A stretch of DNA of 64,000 nt from Roseinatronobacter bogoriensis DSM 18756 (GTDB taxonomy: Bacteria > Pseudomonadota > Alphaproteobacteria > Rhodobacterales > Rhodobacteraceae), in assembly GCF_004366635.1 (NCBI RefSeq), contig NZ_SORN01000002.1, positions 248,001 through 312,000 on the forward strand, given 5' to 3'. Within the stretch, counting starts at the first letter, position 1; each line of letters begins with the position of its first letter. The notes beneath the pieces were generated by a model. The model was not told where the DNA came from and did not search any database. It saw only the letters and a program-made list of their open reading frames with translations. Below are positions 16,287 to 24,350 of this stretch, piece by piece. The position numbers and the translations under genes were made by a program.

Positions 16287-16641
16287 TCTCGGCCTCATCC
16301 GTGAAATAGGTTTTTTGCGCTACAATCACGGCATTCTCATTGAGTGCGCGCGCCATCAATTCGCGTTCCTCGTCGGGAATATGATCACCTGCCGCAAGGC
16401 GTTCATCAAGCGTGCCGTAGCTGGTCACATCCAAAGGCGCGACACCTGCGGTCTTGAGAACGGCCACGGCTTCGCGCACGGCCTCTGCCTCGTCTACGCC
16501 CGTAGCATATAGTAACAAGCCCGCACCCGTTGCACCTTTGGGCAGATCATCGTCAGGGCTACGCCCCAGTTCCACCAGCAATGTATAAACCTGCTGCGGA
16601 CGTTTTTCTGCGGTCGCGGGTTTCTTGGGGGGCTTGGTCAT
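16279..16641 (-). CDS. Hypothetical protein between SGNH hydrolase and dapE (120 aa)
   Basis: A 120-aa protein starting MTKPPKKPATAEKRPQQVYT. It has no signal peptide or membrane segment; the segment GLLLYATGVDEAEAVREAVAVL suggests an alpha/beta fold. AAAGGA lies before ATG 16641, which is why the longer frame (to 16713) is not used; that extension overlaps the SGNH gene. The stop overlaps the dapE start by 8 bp. The tight coupling suggests a role linked to dapE expression or diaminopimelate/lysine metabolism, but this is inference; the family is not recognised. Confidence 0.78.
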   Translation of the reverse strand: MTKPPKKPATAEKRPQQVYTLLVELGRSPDDDLPKGATGAGLLLYATGVDEAEAVREAVAVLKTAGVAPLDVTSYGTLDERLAAGDHIPDEERELMARALNENAVIVAQKTYFTDEAEND

Positions 16642-16667
16642 GAGCGTATCCTTTCGGTATTTCCCTG

Positions 16668-17366
16668 TCAGGAAAGCGCGCGCAAGGCAAGCCCCGCCAT
16701 CCGCGCGCCCCAATGCGCATAAAGTTGTGCACCGGGATGAAACCCGTCACGTGCCAGTAGCGCGCAGCTCGGGGGTAAATCAAAACCGACATGCGTTGCA
16801 TTTTCAGATGCGCAAACCTGCTGCAACACCCGATCAAGGCGCGCGGCCCTATGCCCAAGATGTGTGCGCAGCGGCTCGGGAAAAGCTGGAAACGCGCCCA
16901 GTGGCGGCACCGCAGATGCCAATATACACCCGACACCGTGGTTGCGGCGCAAATCCTGCATCAAACCCGTCTGTTCGCGGGAAAAGCGCATAGCGCTGGT
17001 ATGGCGCAGCACGTCATTCACACCCAGCGCCAATACAGCGACATCGAACTGCCCGGCGCCATTCAGCCGTGTTCTTGCAACCCGCGTTGTCACACCCGAG
17101 CGCGCGACCAAACGCCAGTCCACCTGTGAATATGGGGTCATGTGCCGCAGCATCTGGCCAATCAGGGCTTCATCCTGATGCCCTACGCCCACCCCCGCCG
17201 CAGAGGAATCGCCCAAGACAAGCAGGCGCAGCCTTATGCCCTGCCCCACGCTGCCCTCGCGCGGGCCGACCGCTTCAGGCAGGCGTTCAGCCTGCAAGAT
17301 CAGACCAAGCGCCTGTGCCGCAAGGACAGGTGCAAGAATAAGGGAAGGCAGGCGTCTTTCCGTCAT
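16668..17366 (-). CDS. SGNH/GDSL hydrolase
   Basis: A 232-aa hydrolase of the SGNH superfamily. The nucleophile block is LRLLVLGDSSAAGVG, block III is LALGVNDVL and the catalytic Asp-His pair is ARDGFHPGAQ. The N-terminus (LPSLILAPVLAAQALGLILQ) is a probable signal or membrane anchor, so it may act on the envelope side as an esterase, lipase or acyl hydrolase. First gene of the operon leading into dapE, divergent from lpxD across 122 bases. ATG 17366 is preferred to the longer frame (17405) because the hydrophobic N-terminus begins there. Confidence 0.88.
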   Translation of the reverse strand: MTERRLPSLILAPVLAAQALGLILQAERLPEAVGPREGSVGQGIRLRLLVLGDSSAAGVGVGHQDEALIGQMLRHMTPYSQVDWRLVARSGVTTRVARTRLNGAGQFDVAVLALGVNDVLRHTSAMRFSREQTGLMQDLRRNHGVGCILASAVPPLGAFPAFPEPLRTHLGHRAARLDRVLQQVCASENATHVGFDLPPSCALLARDGFHPGAQLYAHWGARMAGLALRALS

Positions 17367-17488
17367 CGTGACATGATGGCGCGATTGACAGGGCTTGTCA
17401 CGCACTGCCTGTGTCGTGTCGGGTCTGGCCCACAGGTGTTGATTTCGTTAAAGCTATCGCAGAACATAGACCAAAGGCGGAAGTTGCC

Positions 17489-18592
17489 ATGCCCCATACC
17501 ATCGCACAAATTGCGCAGACCCTAGGGTTGCAAGCCGAAGGCGCGCTGGATTTGACGATCACCCATGCGGCAGAACCCGCACAGGCAGGGCCGGATGCGC
17601 TCGCAATGGCGATGAACCCGAAATATGCGGCTGGTTTGTCGGCAGGTCGGGCACAGGCAGCCATGCTTTGGGCCGGGGCGGATTGGCGCGCGCTTGGGCT
17701 GAAAGCCGCAGTCTTTGCCCCACGCCCGCGCTGGGCGATGGCAGGGGTTAGCGAAATACTCGATCCCGGATATGATTTTGGCGGGGCCATCCATGCGCAA
17801 AGTTTCATCCACCCCACCGCCGAAATTGGCGAGGGCGCGCAAATCGGCCCCTTCACCAGCATCGGTGCGCGCACAAGGATTGGCCCGAATGCCCGCATTG
17901 CGGCAAACGTCACCATCGCCGAAGATGTCGAGATCGGCGCGGATGCGATCATTCATGCAGGCGCGCGGATCGGGGCGCGGTGTCGCATTGGCGCGCGCTA
18001 TATTGGCCAGCCAAACAGTGTTGTCGGCGGCTGCGGGTTCAGCTTTGTCACGCCAGAACCGTCAGGCGCCGAAGATGTGCGCGCCACGCTTTCGGGTGAA
18101 CGGCAACTCAGGCAACAGAAGTGGCAGCGCATCCAGTCGCTGGGCGCGGTCGAGATTGGTGATGATGTGGAAATCGGGGCCAATTCCTCGGTGGATCGCG
18201 GCACCATCCGCAACACGATCATCGGGTCTGGCACCAAGATCGACTCGGTCTGCCAGATCGGCCATAATGTGCAGATTGGCGAGGATTGCATGATGTGTGG
18301 CATGGCGGGGGTTGCTGGCTCTGCCCGGATCGGAAATCGGGTGTTGCTGGCAGGCAAGGTTGCGGTCAATGACAATATCTTCATCGGGGATGATGTGATC
18401 GTGGGCGGGGCCAGTCGGGTATTCACAAATGTCCCTGCGGGGCGCACGATGCTGGGCGACCCGGCCACAAGACTTGAAACGCAGATGCAGATCCGCAAGG
18501 CATTGCGCCGTTTGCCAAGGATTGCAGCACATGTGGCGAGCCTGCAAGCCGCTGTATTCGGGACACAAAAATCCGGCAAAAACGGGCAATAA
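17489..18592 (+). CDS. lpxD: UDP-3-O-(3-hydroxyacyl)glucosamine N-acyltransferase
   Basis: A 367-aa left-handed beta-helix acyltransferase. An N-terminal uridine-binding domain (about residues 1-100) is followed by many hexapeptide repeats (IGEGAQIGPFTSIGARTRIG and onward), then SSVDRGTIRNTIIGSGTKID and the catalytic His segment VCQIGHNVQIGED, and a C-terminal helix. It adds the second 3-hydroxyacyl chain in lipid A synthesis. ATG 17489 gives the family N-terminus. In many relatives lpxD lies with bamA, fabZ and lpxA; here it stands alone, so it could be a second copy or a relocated gene. The call to LpxD itself is firm. Confidence 0.9.
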   Translation: MPHTIAQIAQTLGLQAEGALDLTITHAAEPAQAGPDALAMAMNPKYAAGLSAGRAQAAMLWAGADWRALGLKAAVFAPRPRWAMAGVSEILDPGYDFGGAIHAQSFIHPTAEIGEGAQIGPFTSIGARTRIGPNARIAANVTIAEDVEIGADAIIHAGARIGARCRIGARYIGQPNSVVGGCGFSFVTPEPSGAEDVRATLSGERQLRQQKWQRIQSLGAVEIGDDVEIGANSSVDRGTIRNTIIGSGTKIDSVCQIGHNVQIGEDCMMCGMAGVAGSARIGNRVLLAGKVAVNDNIFIGDDVIVGGASRVFTNVPAGRTMLGDPATRLETQMQIRKALRRLPRIAAHVASLQAAVFGTQKSGKNGQ

Positions 18593-18659
18593 TGACACTT
18601 GCCGGCCACGCGTAGCGGGTTACCTCCCGCGCAGGTGCAACAGGCAGGGATGTGACGGG

Positions 18660-19172
18660 ATGGACGGGTCATTCATGGGCGAACACAGCTTTTCTCCAGA
18701 TGCGGAAAACGCGCGCGCTTTGCGGGATGCTCTGGGGCGCTTTGCAACCGGGGTTACAGTTGTGACCACGCAGAGCGATCAGGGGCCGCTGGGGATTACG
18801 GCCAACAGCTTTGCCTCGCTTTCGCTTGACCCTGCCTTGGTCCTGTGGGCCCCCGGAAAATTTTCGCGCCGCTTTGAGGCATTCACGGCAGCGGAACACT
18901 TTGCCATCCATGTTCTGGGCGCAGAACAGATGGACCTCGCCCGCCATTTTGCGCGCGACGGTCTGGACTTTGACCTGCCAAACATCACCAAAGGCGTTGG
19001 CGATACGCCATTGCTTGCAGGCTGCCTCGCCCGGTTTGAATGCCGCCGTCATGCGCTTTACCCCGGTGGCGACCACGCAATCGTTGTGGGCGAGGTACTC
19101 CGCGTCAGCACCAACGAGGGTGCAGGGCTTAGTTTCTTTGCGGGAAGTTATGGGGCCATCGCCACTGATTGA
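18660..19172 (+). CDS. Flavin reductase-like domain protein
   Basis: A 170-aa protein of the flavin reductase-like (HpaC-type) FMN-binding split-barrel family. Conserved segments are ALRDALGRFATGVTVVTT, PLGITANSFASLSLDPALVLW and FAIHVLGAEQMDLARHFA. Such proteins reduce FMN or FAD with NAD(P)H for a partner monooxygenase. No monooxygenase gene is adjacent, so the partner is unknown. Start ATG 18660 or 18675; neither has a strong ribosome-binding site. It lies 67 bases after lpxD and 70 before bciA on the same strand. Confidence 0.9.
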   Translation: MDGSFMGEHSFSPDAENARALRDALGRFATGVTVVTTQSDQGPLGITANSFASLSLDPALVLWAPGKFSRRFEAFTAAEHFAIHVLGAEQMDLARHFARDGLDFDLPNITKGVGDTPLLAGCLARFECRRHALYPGGDHAIVVGEVLRVSTNEGAGLSFFAGSYGAIATD

Positions 19173-19242
19173 AATGCATGGGACTTGTGTAACTTGCTGA
19201 AAAAGGACAGGGTTGCGCCACTCTACTAACAGGTTTGGTGTG

Positions 19243-20202
19243 ATGTCTTTGCCCCCTATTCTTTTGCTAGGTGCCACTGGAACAATCGGACGGGCCACGC
19301 TTTCTGAACTCCTGGCACAGGGTTTTGACGTGACCTGCCTTCAGCGCAAAAACAGCGCATCGAAATTGCCTGATGCCGTGAAATCCGTTGAGATCGAACT
19401 TGCTGACGCCAAGGCACTTGAGCGTTTATTCTCGCAACTTGGCGGGGCCGTTATCATCTCCTGCATGGCGTCGCGCAGCGGTCGCAAGCAAGATGCCTGG
19501 GCGGTGGATTTTCAGGGGCATCTGAATGTGCTTCATGCGGCCAAGGCTGCAGGCATTGCGCAATTCATTCAGCTATCGGCCATTTGCGTACAAAAACCCC
19601 TACTGGAGTTTCAGCGTGCGAAACTCGCCTTCGAGGCAGAGTTGACGGCCTCTGGCTTGCGCTGGTCGATCGTGCGGCCGACTGCGTTTTTCAAATCCCT
19701 CTCGGGACAGGTAAAGCGTGTTCAGGCGGGCAAGCCATTCTTGCTGTTTGGCAATGGTGAACTGACGGCCTGCACCCCCATTAGCGACCGCGATCTGGCA
19801 CGTTATCTGGTTGGCTGTATCAATGCACCAGATCGCATGAACCGTATTTTGCCTATTGGCGGCCCGGGACCAGCCCTGACACCGCGAGCGCAGGGTGAAT
19901 TGCTGTTCAAGGTGGCGGGGAAACCGCCCCGTTTCCGGCATGTTCCTGTGCGCCTGATGGACGCGATCATTGCGTCCTTATCCGCCCTCGGACGGATCAG
20001 CCCAAAAATGGCCGAAAAGGCGGAATTTGCACGGATCGGGCGGTATTATGCAACCGAATCCATGCTGGTCTGGGATGAACACGCTGGCCGATATGACGCA
20101 GACGCCACCCCCGCTTTTGGCGAAGATAGCCTGGAACAGCATTACCAGCGCCTGATACGTGGCGAGGTGGACGCAGATCTGGGCGACCATGCGATGTTCT
20201 AG
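19243..20202 (+). CDS. bciA: 3,8-divinyl (proto)chlorophyllide a 8-vinyl reductase
   Basis: A 319-aa NAD(P)-dependent reductase of the atypical SDR (NmrA-like) group. The Rossmann motif is LLLGATGTIGRATL. Segments shared with plant DVR and bacterial BciA are unmistakable: LSAICVQKPLLEFQRAKLAF, IVRPTAFFKSLSGQ, LPIGGPGPALTPRAQGE and IGRYYATESMLVWD, with the terminal ATPAFGEDSLEQHY. The enzyme reduces the C8 vinyl group to ethyl in (bacterio)chlorophyll synthesis using NADPH. ATG 19243 is chosen because the longer frame starts with a TTG and gives ten residues not seen in the family. It implies a phototrophic or recently phototrophic organism; no PpsR-type TGT-N12-ACA site was found just upstream. 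Confidence 0.94.
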   Translation: MSLPPILLLGATGTIGRATLSELLAQGFDVTCLQRKNSASKLPDAVKSVEIELADAKALERLFSQLGGAVIISCMASRSGRKQDAWAVDFQGHLNVLHAAKAAGIAQFIQLSAICVQKPLLEFQRAKLAFEAELTASGLRWSIVRPTAFFKSLSGQVKRVQAGKPFLLFGNGELTACTPISDRDLARYLVGCINAPDRMNRILPIGGPGPALTPRAQGELLFKVAGKPPRFRHVPVRLMDAIIASLSALGRISPKMAEKAEFARIGRYYATESMLVWDEHAGRYDADATPAFGEDSLEQHYQRLIRGEVDADLGDHAMF

Positions 20203-20232
20203 TGTTCGGCGGGTTGCGCCCTTGGTTGTGAA

Positions 20233-20258
20233 CCGCCTGCCCGAATTTGGGCAGACGG
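20233..20258. terminator. Candidate bidirectional terminator between bciA and TRAP permease genes
   Basis: CCG-C-CTGCCC (20233-20242) pairs with GGGCAG-A-CGG around a GAATTT loop, a 9-bp stem with one internal mismatch. It lies between the stops of the convergent bciA and TRAP permease genes. There is no T-run on either side, so termination efficiency is uncertain. Confidence 0.5.
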
Positions 20259-20263
20259 TCAAA

Positions 20264-22969
20264 TCAGAATGCCGGTTGGGTCTGACGCCGTCGCTGCAAC
20301 AAGATCACGCCCAACAGCAACAATAGCGCCGGAATATAAAAGAGTTGCTCTGGCATCCGGTCTGCGGGACGGAGTACGGCGGTAAGCTCGACCTGCTCGC
20401 TTCCATAAAAGTCGAAATCCCCAAGCGCTCTTTGGAAGGGAGAGCCAAACATAGGCTCTTCCAGCACCATCCGGTCAGATTCGGGCATCAGGAACAATCC
20501 GGTATCACTTACCCGCTGTTCGGCGGGTGTATCATCCACATCCAGAACCAGCGTTACGGATCTGGATGCGCCGGTGTTGAAATCCGGCCCTATGACTTCA
20601 AGACGCAACTGGTCGCCAGCTTCAGCCTGTTCCAGCACCTCTTCGAATTGTAGCCCGGAAAGCCGGTTAAACTCTGGCTGTACGCGGTCCAGCCAGAAAT
20701 TCGGCACGAAGAGTGTGAAGGCCACTAGCAGAAGGGCCGCCGATTCATGCAGTCTGGAACGTGCAAGGAAATAGCCCTGTGTCGCAGCGGCGAAGAGCAG
20801 CATTGCAAAGGTCGCAATGACAAATATGAAGGCCGCTTGCAGCAACCCGGTCGTCGTTCCAAGGTCAACGCCATAAAGGATCAGGGTTGGATTGTAGATG
20901 AACAGGAATGGCAATGCGAGCGTTCTCAGACTGTAGAAAAACGCCTGAAAGCCGGTTCTGATCGGGTCGCCACCTGACACGGCAGAGGCCGCAAAACTCG
21001 CCAGCCCAACGGGCGGCGTGACATCTGCCATAAGCCCGAAATAGAACACGAACAAATGCGCAGCGATCAGCGGAACGATCAGCCCTTCCTGTGCACCAAG
21101 CGACACAACTACTGTCGCCATAAGCGATGACACGACGATGTAGTTTGCGGTCGTTGGCAGGCCAAGCCCAAGGATCAGCGAGAACAGTCCCACCAGCAGC
21201 AGCATCAGGAACAGGTTTCCAAGCGCCAGCATCTCGACCAGCCCGGCAAGCTCTGTGCCGATGGGTGTGCGGGTGACGGTCGCAACGATAATCCCTGCGG
21301 CACCGGTTGCCACAGCGATGCCGATCATGTTGCGCGCGCCTGCGATCATGCCGTCAATCAGGTCGGCAACCCCAAGGCGGAACTGTTCAATAAAATCCCC
21401 CTGCCCGCGCAACAGCGATTTCAGAGGGCGCTGCGTCAGAATGATGAACAGCATCGTCATGACAGCAAAATACGCCGATTTTGCGGGCGACTGACGCTCC
21501 ACCATCAGGAACCAGATCAACACGACAATCGGCAACAGGTAATGCAGCCCGGTCGGGAAAACTTCGCGCATCACGGGCAGTTTGATTTCCTTGGCTTTCG
21601 GGTCGTCCAACTCAAGGTCAGGACGCTGCGCGGCAACAAACAGACAGCCCAGATAAACCCCCAGCAACGCCAGCAGGGTGAGCAGATTTGAAATCCCCGG
21701 CACCACCTCTCGCAGCAGCCCGACACCCGCGATCACGCCGTAAAACCCGGCCCCTGCGACGACAAAGCCGACAGCGGTTTTCAAGAACATTGTCAAAAGG
21801 TTTGCACCCGTCCCCAAGGCCGGGATGCCATTCTTCAACGCTTCAAGATGCACGATATAGATCAGTGCAATATAGGAAATCACGGCAGGAATGAACGCGT
21901 GCTTGATCACTTCAAGATATGAAATGCCCACGAATTCGACCATCAGAAAGGCCGCCGCCCCCATGACAGGCGGCATGATCTGCCCATTGACCGAAGACGA
22001 CACCTCAACCGCGCCCGCCTTCTCCGAGGTGAAGCCCACGCGCTTCATCAGCGGAATGGTAAATGTGCCCGTCGTCACGACATTGGCGATGGAGGAACCA
22101 GAGATCAGCCCCGTCGCACCAGAGCCGACAACCGCCGCTTTCGCGGGGCCGCCGCGCAAATGTCCCAGCCCTGCAAAGGCCAGTTTGATGAAATAATTGC
22201 CAGCACCCGCCTTATCGAGCAGCGCGCCGAACAGAACGAACAGGAACACAAATGCCGTTGAAACGCCCAGCGGAATACCAAAGACGCCTTCGGTTGACAG
22301 CCATTGCGTGTTGATGATGCCGTTGAAGCTGCGCCCCTCATGGGCGATCAGATCAGGGATCAGCCAGCCCTGCCCGAAATAACTATAGGCAAGAAAGATG
22401 CTGCCGACGATGGTCAGCGCAGGGCCAAGGGCGCGGCGTGATGCTTCCAGCAGCAAAACAAGCCCGATCGTCCCGACAATCACCTGCGGAAAGATCGTTG
22501 GCCCGATCAAACCTTCGAAATTGTTCAGAATAGGGACATCTGCGGTCGGCACCTGCGTCAGTCGACCCTGCCGCGCAGAGCCGGAAATCTCCCGCGAAAA
22601 CCAGAAAACATAGAATGCGGAACCCGCCGCAACGAAGGCCAGAACCCAATCATAAAGCGGGATATAGCTGCGCGGAGAGCTTTTGAACGCCGGATAAGCC
22701 AGAAAGGCAAGGAACAGCGCAAATGTCAGATGCATTGGGCGGGTCATGTCAGAACCGATCACCCGCACATAGGGAATGTGCTGCGCAAGCGAGAACTGGG
22801 GATCAGCGATCCAGATCTGAAAGCCCGACCACAGAAAGGCGACTGTCGCAATCAGCAAGGCAACGCCACGGTTCTTGGGGTTACGTCCGCCTGAATCCGT
22901 GCTGGCTACAAGATCTTGCAGCTCCTCATCCGAGAATTGCCGCGTCTCCGGCTTTTGCGCAGTCGACAT
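20264..22969 (-). CDS. TAXI-type TRAP transporter fused permease (DctQM fusion)
   Basis: A 901-aa inner-membrane protein, a fused 4TM/12TM TRAP permease of the kind that works with TAXI-family binding proteins. Many hydrophobic segments are visible; landmarks are IGPTIFPQVIVGTIGLVLLLEA, FIKLAFAGLGHLRGGPAKAAVVGSGATGLISGSS and VSSSVNGQIMPPVMGAAAFLM in the first DctM half, and ILGLGLPTTANYIVVSSLMATVVV later. A roughly 150-residue soluble domain near the C-terminus is followed by a last transmembrane helix. It imports an organic acid or similar solute using the sodium or proton gradient. ATG 22969 preferred (GGGACGGG upstream); ATG 22984 is the alternative. Paired with the binding-protein gene upstream. 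Confidence 0.93.
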   Translation of the reverse strand: MSTAQKPETRQFSDEELQDLVASTDSGGRNPKNRGVALLIATVAFLWSGFQIWIADPQFSLAQHIPYVRVIGSDMTRPMHLTFALFLAFLAYPAFKSSPRSYIPLYDWVLAFVAAGSAFYVFWFSREISGSARQGRLTQVPTADVPILNNFEGLIGPTIFPQVIVGTIGLVLLLEASRRALGPALTIVGSIFLAYSYFGQGWLIPDLIAHEGRSFNGIINTQWLSTEGVFGIPLGVSTAFVFLFVLFGALLDKAGAGNYFIKLAFAGLGHLRGGPAKAAVVGSGATGLISGSSIANVVTTGTFTIPLMKRVGFTSEKAGAVEVSSSVNGQIMPPVMGAAAFLMVEFVGISYLEVIKHAFIPAVISYIALIYIVHLEALKNGIPALGTGANLLTMFLKTAVGFVVAGAGFYGVIAGVGLLREVVPGISNLLTLLALLGVYLGCLFVAAQRPDLELDDPKAKEIKLPVMREVFPTGLHYLLPIVVLIWFLMVERQSPAKSAYFAVMTMLFIILTQRPLKSLLRGQGDFIEQFRLGVADLIDGMIAGARNMIGIAVATGAAGIIVATVTRTPIGTELAGLVEMLALGNLFLMLLLVGLFSLILGLGLPTTANYIVVSSLMATVVVSLGAQEGLIVPLIAAHLFVFYFGLMADVTPPVGLASFAASAVSGGDPIRTGFQAFFYSLRTLALPFLFIYNPTLILYGVDLGTTTGLLQAAFIFVIATFAMLLFAAATQGYFLARSRLHESAALLLVAFTLFVPNFWLDRVQPEFNRLSGLQFEEVLEQAEAGDQLRLEVIGPDFNTGASRSVTLVLDVDDTPAEQRVSDTGLFLMPESDRMVLEEPMFGSPFQRALGDFDFYGSEQVELTAVLRPADRMPEQLFYIPALLLLLGVILLQRRRQTQPAF

Positions 22970-23022
22970 ACGCCCGTCCCCCATTGATGAAGAATTTTCT
23001 TGAATTGCTGACGCAACACGAA

Positions 23023-23052
23023 CCGCGCGGCGCGTCCGAACGCGCCGCGCGG
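23023..23052 (-). promoter_or_regulatory. Perfect 13-bp-stem hairpin between binding-protein and permease genes
   Basis: CCGCGCGGCGCGT pairs perfectly with ACGCGCCGCGCGG over a 4-nt loop, in the 102 bases between the TAXI binding-protein stop (23072) and the permease start. No T-run follows in the transcription direction, so it is more likely an mRNA-stabilising or partial-attenuation stem that lets the binding protein be made in excess over the permease than a full terminator. Confidence 0.75.
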
Positions 23053-23071
23053 AAGGTCGTTAAAGGTCAGA

Positions 23072-24037
23072 TCACTCGATCAGACCAGCTTCGCGGAAAT
23101 ACCGTTCTGCACCCGGATGAAGGGGCGCTGACAGGCCGTCGCTCACCATTTCGCTTGGGTCCAGATTGGCAAGTGCAGGGTGCAATGCCGTGAACTGGTC
23201 AAGGTTCTCGAAGATTGCGCGGGTGACCTGATAGCCCACTTCCTCGCTGACTTCGTCCGAGCTGACAAAGGTCGCGCCGACACCAAATGTCGTGATGTCT
23301 GAATCAGTGCCGCGATACATTCCACCCGGGATGGTGGCCATCCGGTAGTAATCACGCTCTTCGACAAGGGCGCGGATCGCGTCATTATCGACATTCACCA
23401 GTACAGTGTCACAAGCGGTTGTCGCTTCCTGAATTGCGCCAGAGGGGTGGCCGACAGTGTAGACGATTGCATCGACATTGTTGTCGCAAAGCGCCAGTGA
23501 CTGTTCAGCAGGCGGCAATTCGGTTGCCTGTGCAAATGTGTCCAGCGTCCAGCCCATTGCTTCCATCACCACATCCATGGTGCCGCGCTGGCCAGAGCCG
23601 GGATTGCCGATATTCACGCGCTTGCCTTCCAGATCATCAAAGCTTGTGATCCCTGCGTCCGCGCGGGCAACAACCGTAAAGGGTTCCGGATGCAGCGAAA
23701 AGACTGCGCGCAGCCCCTCAAATGCCCCGTCTTCTTCAAAACTGGAGCTGCCATTGAATGCATGGTACTGCCAGTCAGATTGCGCCACGCCAAACTCCAA
23801 CTCGCCCGAACGAATGGCGTTGATGTTGAAGATCGACCCGCCGGTTGATTCGACGCCACACCGGATGCCATGCTCGGCACGGTCGCGGTTTACCAGACGG
23901 CAGATCGCGCCACCTGCGGGATAGTAGACGCCGGTAACGCCCCCTGTCCCGATGGAGATGAAGGTTTCCTGCGCAAGTGCAGTCGTTCCCATCATCATCC
24001 CGGCGGCGACAAGGCCAGCTGTAAGGGGTTTATTCAT
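23072..24037 (-). CDS. TAXI-family TRAP transporter solute-binding protein
   Basis: A 321-aa periplasmic binding protein. A signal peptide (MNKPLTAGLVAAGMMMGTTA, cleaved after ALA) precedes TFISIGTGGVTGVYYPAGGAICRLVNRDR, the classic TAXI opening. Further hallmarks are VESTGGSIFNINAIRSGELEFGVAQSDW and the NIGNPGSGQRGTMDVVMEAMGW segment. It delivers substrate to the fused permease. GGAGGATCAC directly precedes ATG 24037, which rules out the longer frame. Substrate unknown; family members have been linked to glutamate-, glutarate- or alpha-keto-type solutes. Confidence 0.95.
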   Translation of the reverse strand: MNKPLTAGLVAAGMMMGTTALAQETFISIGTGGVTGVYYPAGGAICRLVNRDRAEHGIRCGVESTGGSIFNINAIRSGELEFGVAQSDWQYHAFNGSSSFEEDGAFEGLRAVFSLHPEPFTVVARADAGITSFDDLEGKRVNIGNPGSGQRGTMDVVMEAMGWTLDTFAQATELPPAEQSLALCDNNVDAIVYTVGHPSGAIQEATTACDTVLVNVDNDAIRALVEERDYYRMATIPGGMYRGTDSDITTFGVGATFVSSDEVSEEVGYQVTRAIFENLDQFTALHPALANLDPSEMVSDGLSAPLHPGAERYFREAGLIE

Positions 24038-24350
24038 GTGATCCTCCATGTTTTTGGGCTGCAAAACAAATGCAGCAAAAGGGTTCTGTTGCCGCCCCGG
24101 TAATCTTACCGAACAGCACGTCCCATGCCCCAAGTGGACTGCGACATCACATCGGAGTCAACCCTGAAACAGAGTTTGCAAGCGAACGAATCCCAAGCAT
24201 CTGTTATTTCTAGTTAAAAGAAGAAAACTTATCGGCGATAACGTAACGTAAGCACCTATTGAGGTCACCTCAAAGCGCTTTGATTCCGGTGTAAACAGGG
24301 TATAAATGGTGGGCGGATGGCAATCTTTTCAGCATATCAAACGCTTGGGG
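24038..24350. other. Upstream region of the TAXI transporter operon with three palindromes, 313 bases
   Basis: No coding frame is apparent. It lies upstream of the binding-protein gene (minus strand) and after the amidohydrolase stop. Three perfect inverted repeats sit within 55 bases: TTATCG-G-CGATAA (24229-24241), TTGAGGT-C-ACCTCAA (24259-24273) and TCAAAGCGCTTTGA (24270-24283), the last two overlapping by four bases. A TAACG/GTAACGTAA direct repeat lies between the first two. They are about 190-245 bases before the binding-protein start. Confidence 0.6.
24259..24283. promoter_or_regulatory. Overlapping operator-like palindromes
   Basis: A 15-bp perfect palindrome with single central base (TTGAGGTCACCTCAA, 24259-24273) overlaps a 14-bp perfect palindrome (TCAAAGCGCTTTGA, 24270-24283). 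Overlapping dyads of this kind are typical of competing regulators or of a repressor binding two sites. No regulator gene lies next to the transporter, so the binding protein is unknown. Confidence 0.5.

Noticed and set aside
19173..19242. PpsR/CrtJ site (TGT-N12-ACA) before bciA
   Set aside because: TGT and ACA triplets are present but the spacing is 16, not 12.
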